A DNA stretch of 64,000 bases. Source: Caenorhabditis remanei (taxonomy: Eukaryota > Nematoda > Chromadorea > Rhabditida > Rhabditidae). Made by a program: the position numbers and the translations under genes. Shown here in pieces: positions 1 through 11,644 of the stretch. The notes beneath the pieces were generated by a model, which had not been told where the DNA came from, did not search any database, and was given only the letters and a program-made list of their open reading frames with translations. Position 1 is the stretch's first letter, and every line of letters begins with the position of its first letter. The stretch is from contig NC_071329.1 in assembly GCF_010183535.1 (NCBI RefSeq), positions 2,728,001 through 2,792,000 of the forward strand, read 5' to 3'.

Positions 1-1385
1 CCACTTCCGCTACAAAAAAGTGTGGCCAACTTAAAAAATGTGCAAGAATTTAAACTGAATATTTTCTCAGTTATAACTTTATTGCTAGCTTACAACCTTG
101 TTGAGATATACAGGTGAGAGAGAAGGAGAGCGTAGAGAGGCAGACGCTTTAGCTTCTCTGCGTCTCTCTGTAAGTTTGACAGCCTGTATCTCAGCATCTG
201 TCAAAGTAATCAAAAAGTTGTGAAGTAAAAATATGCAAAATTTAATGCTCTATAATTTACAATTTTTAAATTAAAAAAAACTCAAATATTGCGGAGATAA
301 CTTCATTTTAGTGTTTCCAAGAGAAAAAAAGAGAGAGAGCGCGCGCAGACAGTCAGACGCTCTAGCTTCTCAGCGTCTCTCCAAATTTTGACTGGACTGC
401 TTGCACCGTGAATCATGCAAAATAAGTACGGGGTTCAACTTTTTTTCTATTTTAGGGGCGGGGCCTTAAATGCAAATAACGTTCTAAAATAGGCAAACAC
501 CAATAATTAAAACTGAGGTCTATAAAATTTTCTATTAAAAAAATAACTAAGTTTTGAAAACGTGCCGCTATAGCCCTAATTATCTCATGTAGGTATGTAG
601 ATAACATTTCAACCTTCATCTTTGTAGTTGACTACTTTTTTGTGCGGCCGGTCCTTAAGGAGTTACGGTAGGTTGGAGTAAGGTGATCTTGAGACGAGGA
701 GCATAACTCCGGCAAGCCATAGTTCCCTAGGAACTGCCCGTAGAAAAAAGTAGTCAACTACAAAAATGGAGCTCTATATTTGATGGACCTTTTCTACAAA
801 AATTGGAATTATGGGAGAACTGAAGACACCGTGATACTGTCTCAAAGTTTTGAGACCAATAACTTGTGTGTCTTGTCTAACTACCTAGTAAGTAGTATTA
901 TAAGAAAGTTAAAAAAAACCGTTCTCCTAAACCAATTTTCACCAAACTCTCCTGGTTTTTACCTGGAAAATAAGTTTTTCACCCCACTCACCAATCAACT
1001 CCAAAATGGTTCTCCATCTCTCCATGATGAGTATCCCCCACTTCCATCTCCTTCATACTTTCTATCACATGCGTCATCTTGAATCTTCTTGTAGTATATT
1101 CTTCTTCGATTTCATTCATTATTATTAGCAAAATGAAATTAGAAATAAGCAAAAAAAATGTAGTCCTGCTTCACATTGCCCCAGGTGTATTACGTCATAA
1201 TCCTTATCCCCTCGGCTTTCTGCCTCTGGAGAATGAATTCGCCCCTTTTTTTCTTTTCATTCCCTCGGCTCTACTTCTTGATTTCGGATGGGGACTAGGG
1301 GATTAGAAAAACGGAGTCTCTTACTCTCTCATTTCGTTTTCACTCTTTTTTACACATGCCTAATTCTGTTGACCAACTCGATTGT
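1..1385. other. gene-poor left flank
   Basis: I see no convincing gene here. The short open frames have no splice-site support and resemble nothing else in the window. The stretch holds two related purine-rich blocks (about 120-175 and 325-390), each ending in a GCGTCTCTC-type hairpin sequence, and the fold-back element listed at 613-774. A CT-rich stretch at about 1195-1330 could be the old promoter of the gene relic that follows. Confidence 0.5.
613..774. repeat. fold-back repeat with GTAGTTGACTACTTTTTT arms
   Basis: The left arm (about 613-662) and right arm (about 721-774) are inverted copies of each other, built around TTTGTAGTTGACTACTTTTT followed by a GC-rich segment and CCTTAAGG or CCTAGG. 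Related arms occur at about 8738-8790 (inside an intron), 43536-43562 and in both arms of the palindrome at 57865-58306. This is therefore a dispersed family. Confidence 0.6.
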
Positions 1386-1387
1386 AT

Positions 1388-1996
1388 TCTCACGTCTCTG
1401 TTTTATGATAGCGTGAAAAGAGTGCTGCAACATAACAAATCGAATTAACGGGAAGAGTTTACAGAATACGACAACATGATAGAGAATGTGTTATAAAAAT
1501 GAAAGCATTTCAATGAAAATACCCAAAAATCCTTATCAAAACACGAATTTCCTGCCCAAAAACAGGGAGGGAATGAGGAAAACATCAAGACTACTATTGT
1601 TGGAAAAATCCAAAAGGAGTATAAGGGAACTGTGGATTTTGGTGAATTATAAGTTTTACGGTTGTCTTGGTTTAGTGAGGATGTAACATTTTTCTCGGCC
1701 CGGTTGACAAGTATGCTTTTCAGTATTAAAAAAGATATTGCAGATTCTTGAGCGTTCCTACAAAGTACGAGATGTTTATCAATGTATCAGTTAGAGAATT
1801 TTACGTATTTGGCAAGAAACGATGGGAGGTGGTGTTCCAAGTGGTACCGGAGGATTCTGATTTGTTATACGATAATTCATTCTCTTTCGGAAAACTCGTA
1901 TTTTTTCATGGGTTAAGGAGTAGTTTTGTGGGGTTTATTTTGATCTGCATTTATTCCCCATACTATTGTGTTTCTTACAATACTCTATTTCTCTAA
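1388..1996 (+). pseudogene. relic of a DUF3557-like gene
   Basis: Three pieces of the family gene are recognisable in order. Bases 1388-1451 match exon 1 of the neighbours (SRPLSYDSVKRVL-like) but end in an in-frame stop. Bases 1570-1647 match the last 25 or so residues of exon 2 (IVGKIQKEYKGTVDFGEL), where the donor GT has become AT. Bases 1744-1870 match the last exon (SVPTKYEMFINVS...VVPEDSDLL) right after a good TTGCAG acceptor. The bulk of exon 2 is missing, so this cannot make the normal protein. Confidence 0.75.
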
Positions 1997-2034
1997 AGAT
2001 GTGCATCACCCCCACGATGAGGCCAGGGCTACCT

Positions 2035-2535
2035 TTTCAACCGCGCTCTATTGATAAGAATGATACATTTCTTGCGTTACGATGAATATAGTGCATACTA
2101 TACCGGCCAGAGTTGCGCGGAAGTGATATTTTCAAAAACGGAAGTCGGAAGTTGGAAGTCGGAAGTAAAATTTTGAAAACGGACGTCGGAAGTCGGAAAT
2201 GAAAAAAACGCCCGGAAGGCGGAAGTTGGAAGTCGGAAGTCGGAAGTCGGAAGTTGATTTTTTCGCAAAGATTCAAAAACTCCAAGAAAAAGTTCATAAA
2301 ATTCGCGAAAATCAGTGGAAAATTAATTTTTGGCTGAAGAAAAGCCTATTTTCTGTCCTTTTAGACCATTTTTCCTAGTATTTCTGCAAAATATACTTTT
2401 CGGAAATCCCCCAATTATGGAATGACGGAAGTCGGAAGTCGGAATTCCGCGCAACTCTGATACCGGCTATATAAATTCGAATGTTCACCGTGACGCGAAA
2501 TATTTACCATTGTTGTCAATAGAGCGCGGATTTTT
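2035..2535. repeat. palindromic element with internal GGAAGTC tandem repeat
   Basis: Bases about 2035-2120 and 2445-2535 are inverted copies of about 85 bp; both outer ends carry the GCGCTCTATTGA motif and both inner ends carry AGAGTTGCGCGGAA. Between them is a degenerate tandem repeat of GGAAGTC(GGAAGTT), densest at 2125-2175 and 2215-2255. The minus-strand open frame here is only a translation of this repeat. Confidence 0.75.
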
Positions 2536-2746
2536 CAAAATTCACAACCTCATGTGATAAACTTCAATCAAACAACTTTGAAAACTCTCTTCATTTGTTA
2601 GAGACATAGAGAAAACAGAAATTGCACTCTATCTGCTCTCTGCCACCTATTTACCGATGGTTGTCCATGGCAACAACGCTATTTGAAAAGAATGCTTTTG
2701 CTCATTATCACATCGTTTCAAACTTCAGTGCTTTCCTACTGCAACC

Positions 2747-4094
2747 ATGATGAACTCCCGTCCTCTATCTTATTACAGTTCGAAAAGTGTACTAAAACAT
2801 ATGGATCCGAATAAACGGTAAAGAATTTATAAATCTCATCCCTCAATTATTTTTCCATTTTCAGATTCCTCCTGGCCTCCAGATGTCCATCCATCCGCAC
2901 TGCCGACAGAGCTACTCCACTAAATATTGACATATTCGACTATAGTGAAAACGCCTTTCAAGTAAACCACACCGAATACAAAATTGGGATATATAAGAAA
3001 TACCTGAATGGTGCTGAAACTCCGCGGGAAGCTCGACGAGACAATGCTAGAGGCGGGACGTATTATGATCTGGATCAGTATGGCTTCGATGATCTGTCCG
3101 GAGAAAATACACTGACACCAGGAGACGTTGATTTAAGACGACCAAATGACAGAGGATGGAGCTCAATAAATATGCAAGATGATGACCAAATTTCTGAATT
3201 TGAGGAGCAATTGGCGGAATTAAGAAGTAGTTTGGAATTATTCAAAGAGCCGACAAAAGCTATAAAAGAAGATGTGGACACTATAATCAAAAACCAGATG
3301 GCCAGACTGCAACCATTCTACTCTCGACGGGATGGTCTCCCTGTTCCATTTGAACGTTTCATACAATTGACTATCACATCTCGCAATGGAGAATCTTACA
3401 TTGAACGTCTATACTGAAAAACTCCATGAAGCTGTCAAGTATCTGACTGCAAAGTCGCTATCGGACATTTTTGTGGTTTTCCTGGAATTATGCGTTTCCC
3501 CATTGGATTGCGACTGAATGTTAAAAGTCTGGTGGTGAGCAACATTCAAATTGAACAAGAAATACTGCGACCACTGCTTACTAACACTGTGCAACGTATT
3601 CATGTCTTGGTGGAAAGCGCTGGAGATTTCGAATGTGCAATGCTGAAGGACGCAGAAATCTTGAAAGTTCATGACGGTGGTACTGGTTTTATTCGTCCTC
3701 CGATGATTATAAATCTAACAAATTTGAAAGCAAATATAGATGTAGTGAATTGGACAGTTGAAGATTTCATGAAAGTTGTCAGGAACTGGGTAGAAGTTGT
3801 CAAGAAAAAAGTCGGTACCTCTTACAAATTCACTTTAATCCTGGAGGAGAATATCACCCAACATCTTATTGAAAGTATCAATGAACAGTATGGAGAAGCA
3901 AAGGAGATTGGAGACCTGTATGTTTTATGCATGTTTTCAGCCAAAGTATATAAAATTGCAGATCTATGACCATTCCGACAAAATATGGCTCTTCTATCAA
4001 TGTGTCAATCACCATACTTGATTATTCTTACAATGAATACACATATGAAATAAAGTTCACAGTGGTGCCGAAGGAGTTAGATTTGCCGGTCTAA
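2747..4094 (+). pseudogene. DUF3557-like gene, broken copy A
   Basis: The layout is that of the family: exon 1 at 2747-2817 (MMNSRPLSYYSSKSVL...), GT donor at 2818, CAG acceptor at 2862-2864, long exon 2, and a last exon from 3960 (TIPTKYGSSINVS) to a TAA at 4092-4094. The frame fails in exon 2. At about 3406-3416 bases are missing relative to the copies at 5165 and 6920, giving a TGA after YIERLY. A second deletion near 3455-3485 removes the segment equivalent to GNRLHPVAIGRFRVYDE. The reading frame reopens from 3490 to 3969. Flanking sequence resembles the two intact copies downstream, so this is a decayed member of the same tandem array. Confidence 0.85.
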
Positions 4095-4129
4095 TCATTT
4101 TCATGGCTGATTGTTTTATACTAATTGAC

Positions 4130-4450
4130 ATTTCTACCTTATATTTAACACTCTTCAGATTCCCAAAACAATCGCGCCAAAATTCGTAAAATTGTCCGAA
4201 TAAGCCTTCCCCCTGTAACACATATTATGTTTTCTCTTTTTGCGTTTCTTGAATTTGTCATTTCTACATTTTATGCTTCTCAAAATACTCAATCTTTATA
4301 AAGATTCCCAACCAACTTTATAATTTTCCTCGTGTTGTCTATTGGAGACGCAGAGAGGAAAAGAGCACTCTCCGCCATCTTTTTATCGATGGTTGCCCTG
4401 AGCAACGCTGCCGGGCGAAAGAAAAAGAGAGCCCGTCCCCTCTCTTTTTC
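4130..4450 (+). repeat. duplicated upstream region, copy 1
   Basis: This stretch upstream of the gene at 4493 is almost identical to about 5870-6190 upstream of the gene at 6241, at a spacing of about 1.74 kb. It covers the 3' flank of the preceding gene, a block with GACGCAGAGAGGAAAAGAGC, and a CT-rich stretch before the start codon. It marks a tandem gene duplication that included the promoter. Confidence 0.8.
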
Positions 4451-4492
4451 AGTTGCTCATTTTTTGAATTTTAGTGCTTTCTTTCTGAAACC

Positions 4493-5869
4493 ATGATGAA
4501 TTCCCGTCCTCTGTCGTATGATAGTTTGAAAACTGTGCTGAAATATATGGATCCAAATAAACGGTAAGAAGACTATACAATACTTATCTCATTAATTTCT
4601 TTTCTGTTTTCCAGATTTCTCCTCTCCGCTAGATGTCCATCCATCCGCTCTGCCGACAAAGCCACTCCGCTAATTATCGACACCTTCGACTATGACGAGA
4701 ACTGCTTTGAAGTGAACAGAACCGTATACAAAATTGGGATTTGTAAAAAATATTTGAATGGTGCTGAAATTCCACCGAAAGCTCGAAATCACAATGCTCA
4801 AGGCGGTTTATCTTATGATCTTGACCAGTATGGCTTCAAAGATCTCTCCGGGGAGAATACACTGACACCGGGAGACGTTGATTTGAGAAAACCAAATGAT
4901 GAAGCATGGAGGACTAGAAATATGCGAGAGGATAACCAAATTGCTGAGTATGAGCAGGCATTGGCGGATACTAGAAGTAGGTTGGCATTGCTCAAATGTT
5001 CCAAATCGACAGATGCTGAAGGAGAGGCCCGACTAAACACTATAATCAAAAACCAGATGGCCAGACTGCAACCATTCTACTCTCGACGGGATGGTCTTCC
5101 TGTTCCATTTGAACGTTACATACAATTGACTATCATAGGCAAGGGAGAACCATATATTGAGCGGCTGGAGTATACTAAGAAACTCCATGAAGCTGTCAAG
5201 TATCTGACTGGAAAGCTCCTCGGGAATCGTCTCCATCCAGTAGCTATTGGACGATTTCGTGTCTATGATGAAGTTATGCGTTTTCCCGTTGGATTGCGAC
5301 TGGATGTTCAAAGTTTGTCGGTGAGCAACATTCAAATTGTACAAGAATCACTGACACCACTGCTGACTAGAACTGTGAAAACTCTTAATGTCGAGGTGAA
5401 AAGTGCTGGAGATTTTGAATGTGCAATGCTGAAGAATGCAGAAATCTTGAATTTAGAAGACGCGGGTTCTGGTTTCATTCGTCCTCCGATGGTTTTGAAT
5501 CTCACAAATTTGAAAGCAAACATTATTATAGTGCGTTGGACTATTGAAGATTTCATGACAGTTGTAAGATGGTGGGTAGAAGTTGTCAAGAAGGAAGTCG
5601 GTACCTCTTACAAATTCATTGCTATGCAGGACAAGAGTATCATCCATCTTATTGAAAGTATCAAGGAGCAATACGAGGAAGCTAAGGAGATTGGAGAGTT
5701 GTATGTAATTTATAGTATTGTTTTTAGTCTAAAATAAACTTGCAGATCTTTGGCCATTCCAACAAAATATGGTTCTTCTATCAATGTGTCGATGTCCGAA
5801 CTTGAGTCTTCTTTCAACAAAGACGCATATAATATAAAGTTCACTGTTGACCCAGATTTGCCAGTCTAA
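4493..5869 (+). CDS. DUF3557-like protein, copy B
   Basis: Exons are 4493-4563, 4615-5700 and 5746-5869, giving 426 residues; a second ATG follows at 4496. The function is unknown; this is a Caenorhabditis-type family that I assign to DUF3557 from memory of its motifs. Blocks in order: an N-terminal segment PLSYDSLKTVLKYMDPNKR; RCPSIR; YKIGI-KKYLNG; DLDQYGF and LTPGDVDLR (about residues 65-125); a charged coiled-coil-like linker; LQPFYSRRDGLPVPFERY; YTKKLHEAVKYL; FPVGLRLDVQSLSVSNIQI; IRPPMVLNLTNLKAN; and a last exon starting SLAIPTKYG. Intron positions match every other copy (after the N-K-R codon and just before IPTKYG). No signal peptide or membrane segment is evident. It is the sister of the next gene, with which it shares the upstream region. 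Confidence 0.85.
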
Positions 5870-6190
5870 TCATTTCTACCTTATCTTTAACACTCTTTAG
5901 ATTCCCAAGACAATCGCGCCAAAATTCATAAAATTGTCCGAATAAGCGTTCCCCCTGTAATATATATTATGTTTTCTCTTTTTGCGTTTCTTGAATTTGT
6001 CATTTCTACATTTTATGCTTCTCAAAATACTCAATCTTTATAAAGATTCCCAACCAACTTTATAATTTTCCTCGTGTTGTCTATTGGAGACGCAGAGAGG
6101 AAAAGAGCACTCTCCGCCATCTTTTTATCGATGGTTGCCCTGAGCAACGCTGCCGGGCGAAAGAAAAAGAGAGCCCGTCCCCTCTCTCTC
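5870..6190 (+). repeat. duplicated upstream region, copy 2
   Basis: This is the partner of 4130-4450 and contains the presumed promoter of the gene at 6241. Near-identity in non-coding sequence indicates that the duplication is recent or that the two regions undergo gene conversion. Confidence 0.8.
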
Positions 6191-6240
6191 CCTCAGTTGC
6201 TCTTTTTTTTGAATTCCGGTGCTTTCCTTCTGAAACCACG

Positions 6241-7648
6241 ATGAATTCCCGTCCTCTGTCTTATGAAAGTTTGAAAACTGTGCTGAAATATATGGATCCA
6301 AATAAACGGTAAGAAGTCCATGCATCTTATCCCATAATTTTTTGTCTCTTCCAGATTCCTCCTCGCCTCCAGATGTCCATCGATCCGCTCTGCCGACAAA
6401 GCCACTCCGCTAATTATCGACACCTTTCACTACAACGAGAATTCCTTTGAAGTGAACAGAACCGTATACAAAATTGGGATTTATAAAAACTATCTGATTG
6501 ATGCTGAAACTCCACAAGAAGCTCGACGATACAATGCTCTAGGCGGGATGTCTAAAGATCTTGACCAGTATGGCTTCGAAGATCTGTCCGGTGAGAATAC
6601 ACTGACACCAGGAGACGTTGATTTGAGAAAACCAAACGATGAAGGATGGAGACCTGAAAATATGGATGATGATGAACGGATTGCTGAGTATGAGCACGAA
6701 TTAGCGAATACTAAAAGTAGATTGACATCGCTCAAATGTTCCGTAAATGTACATCCATTTTACGATGAAAAAGAACAGGAGGACAGACTGCACACTAAAA
6801 TCAAAAGCCAGATGGCTAGACTGCAACCATTCTACTCTCGACGGGATGGTCTTCCTGTTCCATTTAAAAGTTATATCCAACTTACTATTACATCTGGCAA
6901 TGGAAAACCATATATTGAGCGGCTGGAGTATACTAAGAAACTCCATGAAGCTGTCAAGTATCTGACTGCAAATTTTTTTGGGAATCGTCTCCATCCAGTA
7001 GTTATTGGACGATTTCGTGTCTATGATGAAGTTATGCGTTTTCCCGTTGGATTGCGACTGGATGTTCAAAGTTTGTCGGTGAGCAACATTCAAATTGTAC
7101 AAGAATCATTGGGGCCACTGCTGACTAACACTGTGAAAAAGCTAAATGTCGAGGTGAAAAGTGCTGGAGATTTTGAATGTGCAATGCTGAAGAACGCAGA
7201 AATCTTGAGTTTACAAGGTGGTGGTTCTGGTATTATTCGCCCTCCGATGGTTTTGAATCTCACCAATTTGAAAGCAAACATCGTTAAATTGGGCTGGACT
7301 GTTGAAGATTTCATGACAATTGTAAGATGGTGGGTAGAAGATGTCGAGAAGGAAGTCGGTACCTCTTACAAATTTGTTGGTTTCTGGGACAAGAATATCA
7401 TCAAGGATCTTATTGAAAGTATCAAGAGGCAGTACGAGGAAGCTAAGGAGATTGGAGAATTGTATGTATATTATACATGATTTCAGCCGAAATATACAAA
7501 TTTTATTTGCAGATCTATGGCTATTCCAACAAAATATGGTTCATATGTCAATGTGTCAAAGAAAGAAGTTAAGTCTTATTACAACAAACAGCCATATGAT
7601 ATAATTTTCGAAGTGGTGCCGAAGGAGTCAGATTTGCCAGTCGTCTAA
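6241..7648 (+). CDS. DUF3557-like protein, copy C
   Basis: Exons are 6241-6308, 6355-7461 and 7513-7648 (436 residues). The start MNSRPLSYESLKTVLKYMDPNKR aligns with all copies, and the GT and CAG boundaries keep the frame. It differs from copy B mainly in the variable charged linker (about residues 120-165), where it carries extra residues around VNVHPFYDEKEQ. The FYSRRDGLPVPF core, the IQIVQESLGPLLT segment and the last exon SMAIPTKYGSYVNVS are all intact. It ends in VVPKESDLPVV, close to the relic at 1744-1870. Function is unknown. Confidence 0.86.
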
Positions 7649-7940
7649 TAATTATTCCCCATTTGTTTCTTTTATCATCCCCCATTTATACACTCCTGCT
7701 TAATCCCCTACATTTTTTTTGTGTTTTTCGAAATTCTCATACTCATTCTCATACACATGTGATAATCTTTTCCACACGAATAAACCGAAATGATGGACTT
7801 AGAGAAAGCAGAGCAAAAGTCCGTCCTCTTAGAGCACGTTGCCCTGAGCAACGCCGTGAGAGCCCGAGGAGGAGAGGAGTACCCGTCACCGCTATCTGCT
7901 CATTCTTCTTGCTGTTTCTATTATCTTTCTCACCTACACA

Positions 7941-10376
7941 ATGAATTCCCCTCAACGGATGTCCAACAAAAGTGTGGAAAGTGTCCTGAAACATATGGAG
8001 GCGAATAAGAGGTGAGGGTTTGGTGAACACCTGGAAACTAACTATAGTGTAGGGTATGTAGATCAAAAATAGGGTTTCGCTTTTCTAATTCTCACGGGGA
8101 CCCCCTCAAGAGTATGGCCCGAAGGCTCAGGCCAGGCCAAGCGAAAATTTTGAAGGTCGGGAAACCTTTTGTTTCAATTTTTCATCAAATTGTGAACATT
8201 TCTGATGATTTTTCTAAAAATTCGAAAAAATTGAATTTTGGCGCCAATTACCCGGGCATTGACAAGAAACTCTTGGCTGAACGTGTTTATCGGTTTCAAA
8301 ATGTCTGGTTTCGAAACGTCCATTAGCAAAATTAATTCAAAATTCTGAATCTTTGTCAAACCATTCCAAAACTGGTTGTTTTAAAATCGAAAATTTTAGA
8401 ACCAGACGTTTTGAAACTGGAAATTTTGAAACCGAATGTTTGGAAACCGAAAATGTCATGATTTAGGCAATAAAACTTTAAAAATACACATTTTCAGTGC
8501 AAAAACTTTCAAAATCAAACAAATTCGATGTTTTTTGAGAAACGCGTCTAAGGAACGCCAGAAACATCTGGTTGCAATTTTACAATTTTTGTCTTATTCA
8601 CGGACGTTTCGAAACCGGACGTCTTAAAACCGTCTTTTTTGAAACCAAAATTTTAAAAGTAGTCAAATACCAAGGTGGCAAAATGTCTTGGTTGCAAAAT
8701 GCACCTCTAAGTATTACTGATTCTTACTGTAACTGTCTAAGGACCGCCCGTACAAAAAAGTGGTCAACTACAAAAATGGAGATCTAGATTTTATGTACAC
8801 AATAATTATAAATTTGGGATAATTGGGGTAATTAGGAAAGCTGTGACGGGCTCTCAAAGTTGCAAAAATGTTGAAATTTGAAAAGTTCGCCGTATTTCCA
8901 GATTCCTCCTCTCCTCCAAATGTCCCTCGATCCACACTATCGACCAAGCAACCCCACTCAAAATCCAATCATTCTCTGCCAACAACAACTCCTTGAAAAT
9001 CAACAATACCGAGTATAAACTAGGCGTCTATCGGAAATACTCACCGGATACATTACCTCCGATTGTTCAAAAAATGAATGATGACGGCGGACTACCGGAT
9101 GACCTGGATGAATATGGATTTGAAGACAAGTCAGGCAGGAATAAGTTGACACCGGGAGACGTGGATTTGAGGGATCCTAAGGTTGTTGAAGATGATGCCA
9201 AGAGTGTGGGAAACAGTGAGCAGATCTCGATCCCTGATCACGAGGAAAAACTGGAAAAATTCTATCGCCTACTGGACCAGGCTCAAGGATTCGGCCCAAT
9301 CGTTCGTAATCACGACCACCGTGCTCCAAAACTCGATCCAAAGCGACTTGAAAAGTGTATCACTTATTTCCTCGATGACACTGTTTCCTTCCATGCTACC
9401 ACGTGTCCAGAATTCGAGATGGCTCGACAAATCAGTTATGACAAGTTGGACAATGACATCAAGAATCTGGAGGCTAAGCTACAGCCGTTTTATTCTCGTC
9501 AGGATGGGGAGCCGCCACCATATGAGAGTTATATACAGGTTACTGTAACCACTGGTGCGCAGAGCCACGTGGAGCGAGTAAAGTACAGTAAGAAGCTACA
9601 TGAAGCCTTGAAGTACTTGAGCGCCCGGTTCTTTGGAGGTCGTGAGCACCCTGTGATCATCAAGGAGTTTGACATTTCGCTCAATGGAATTATCAGGTTC
9701 CCTCCTGAGCTACGCCTTCAAATCCAGGAAATGATAAAAGGATCCGATATTCAAGTTGTGCAAAAACACATGGCACCGCTTTTGGTCACCCCAGTCAATC
9801 GTCTCACCCTACTGGTCAGTAGCGACGCAGACTTCCAGTGCCAGATCCTTCGAGAAGCCAGAATCCTATCGTTTAGGGAGCAATTTGGGTACGATGTCAG
9901 TACCGAGACTTATCTGAATCTTAAAAACCAATATGTTCATAAGTCACTAGTCCAGCCAAATAACTGGACGGATTTCCTGTTTATTGTGAAGCGATGGTTG
10001 GATGTGAAAAAGCCAGTCGGGACGTGTCGGAGCTTCGGTATCGTTGATGTCATGATGGAGGACACGATTCTGGAGAAATTCCGCAAGAAGTTTAAGGGAA
10101 CAAAAGGCGGCAGAAATTTGTGAGTTGTTTCATTAGTACGGCACGTGTCTTACAACCGCACTCTACCGAAACCAAAGAAAACTGCGAAATTGAGAAAGGA
10201 CATTCCGGTGGAGTGCAGTTGTAAGAACTGCAATGGTTGAATTTTTGACAAGTATATGACATTCCAGATGCATCTACATCCCAACTAAATGGGGTACTCA
10301 AATCAAGGTGTCTACTGTGGAGGATAGCTACAGAATGGCGCCGTGGGTGCTGAAATTCGAGATTCTTCCGAGATGA
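7941..10376 (+). CDS. DUF3557-like protein, divergent copy D
   Basis: Exons are 7941-8011, 8902-10119 and 10268-10376 (465 residues). Exon 1 reads MNSPQRMSNKSVESVLKHME and ends with the usual ANKR. Exon 2 continues FLLSSKCPSIHT...NNTEYKLGVYRKY...LDEYGFEDKSG...LTPGDVDLR...LQPFYSRQDGEPPPYESY...KKLHEALKYLSARFFGGREHP...FPPELRLQIQEM. The last exon reads CIYIPTKWGTQIKVS and ends EILPR. It is the most diverged complete member. Intron 1 is 890 bp, against 46-51 bp in its neighbours, and has been expanded by repeats: a degenerate TTTTGAAACCGGACG-type repeat at about 8290-8660 and one arm of the fold-back family at 8738-8790. Intron 2 holds a small palindrome (about 10130-10240) with ACAACCGCACTCTACCG arms. 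An AATAAA lies at 10444-10449. Confidence 0.85.
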
Positions 10377-11090
10377 TTCTCATGATTTTTTGTTTTTTTT
10401 AATACGTTCTTTGTTTTTTTTCCGAATATCTCTATTTAACAAAAATAAAGTAAATTTCCACTCCATTGAACCAAACAGCTAATAATAATACTTTTTCAAT
10501 TTCCGTTGTAGGGATTATTCAGGTAAACAAGAGAAGCTTAATCTCCTCCACTCTACAATATTTTGTGTGGCCTAGGATCCTCTATACGTGGCCTTGATTT
10601 CTAATGTGGGGCCTAGGTTTCCATTCGGTTATCGAGACAGAACATCAAATAGACAAAAATCTAGAATTGAAGGTCATCTGAAAAGACGGGCACCCCCGGA
10701 AATTGGGTTCTGGACATCCGGAAATCTGGACAGACATCCGGACTTCTGTTCATCCAGACAGACAGATTGAGATTGTGGACTCCCGGAAAGACAGACATCG
10801 GGACAGCAGAACACCTGGAAATCAAGTAATTGAGAATTTGCACTTCCGGACATCCGGACACACCGACAGACAGGGAAAGGGGGGAAGAAAAGACTAATCT
10901 CCTCCTCCGCCAAACGCATACTAATTCCTGGCCTCCCTCTCTCGGCTATGCAACTGTTTCATTCTTTATTTGAAGATTTAGAAAAACAAGGGGAAAAGGA
11001 TTATCACTTTTCAACTTGAGGTGAAATAAATGAGAATTTCATATGTGTGAAAGTTAAAACAAGTACATGTATTATTTAATTTAGTTTGTT
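10377..11090. other. intergenic, CCGGACA/CAGACAG repeat
   Basis: There is no gene. After the probable polyadenylation signal of the preceding gene come GGCCTAGG-containing phrases (10570-10615) and a loose repeat of CATCCGGA and CAGACAGA units (about 10690-10880). Similar units occur in inverted order at about 20240-20350, and shorter traces at 24255 and 28190. The region ends at the left target-duplication base of the retrotransposon. Confidence 0.6.
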
Positions 11091-11583
11091 TGTCCGGTAC
11101 CTACCGGTTTTATCTCTAAAAAGTCCATAAAGTCACTCCAAGTCTTAGACTTGCCTTCATAACTCGCGGGTTCGATGCAATTGCGCTCTAGCGCATTGTA
11201 TCTATTCTCCGGCGCGAACATGTCAAAGTGAAGAGAAAAAGAGATTGGTAATCATTCTTGAGCTTGGGGTCACCTAGAGTTAGGTGATTTTTACCCGTTT
11301 CAGTCAAGTTTCGCCCGTTTATAGTTTTGGGTGGTTTTTGTCACCTTTTTTCTATTGTTTTAATTAGCTTTTGTTTGTCTTTCTAGCTTAGGGTAGCTGT
11401 TAGACTCATTATTACTTTCTCGCTCTTTTGTAATCGATTATCGAGAAGATAATCGATTGATTGTTACTAGAATAAATTCGTAACTATCTAGACAATTGTG
11501 TTTATTGATTTTCTCGTCTTTCCGCTTATTGTCTGTTTACCAGAAGCTAGCGTGACACCGTTGTCACGTCTAACTTTCTGACT
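11091..11583 (+). repeat. 5' LTR
   Basis: This is a 493-bp LTR starting TGTCCGGTACC and ending GTCTAACTTTCTGACT. It lacks the usual CA end, but its boundary is fixed by the target duplication on one side and the primer-binding site on the other. It contains a GGGTTCGATGC phrase and a small palindrome AATCGATTATCGAG...AATCGATT (about 11432-11460). Confidence 0.9.
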
Positions 11584-11599
11584 TGGGGGCCGAACCCCG
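11584..11599 (+). other. tRNA primer-binding site
   Basis: The bases TGGGGGCCGAACCCCG begin exactly one base after the 5' LTR. TGG pairs with a tRNA CCA end, and the rest would pair with a tRNA acceptor and T-arm sequence of the form CGGGGTTCGGCCCC. The tRNA identity was not determined. Confidence 0.75.
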
Positions 11600-11644
11600 T
11601 TGTTTGACCTCTCGTTTCCGAAATCTTCTTCGGAAGAGAGAATT

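Noticed and set aside
780..1306. Two adjacent plus-strand frames of 100 and 75 codons
   Set aside because: They have no splice signals, no similarity to other window genes, and biased T-rich composition.
11150..11190. GGGTTCGATGC phrase in the LTR resembling a tRNA B-box
   Set aside because: There is no matching A-box at the right distance and no cloverleaf, so I do not call a tRNA or SINE.
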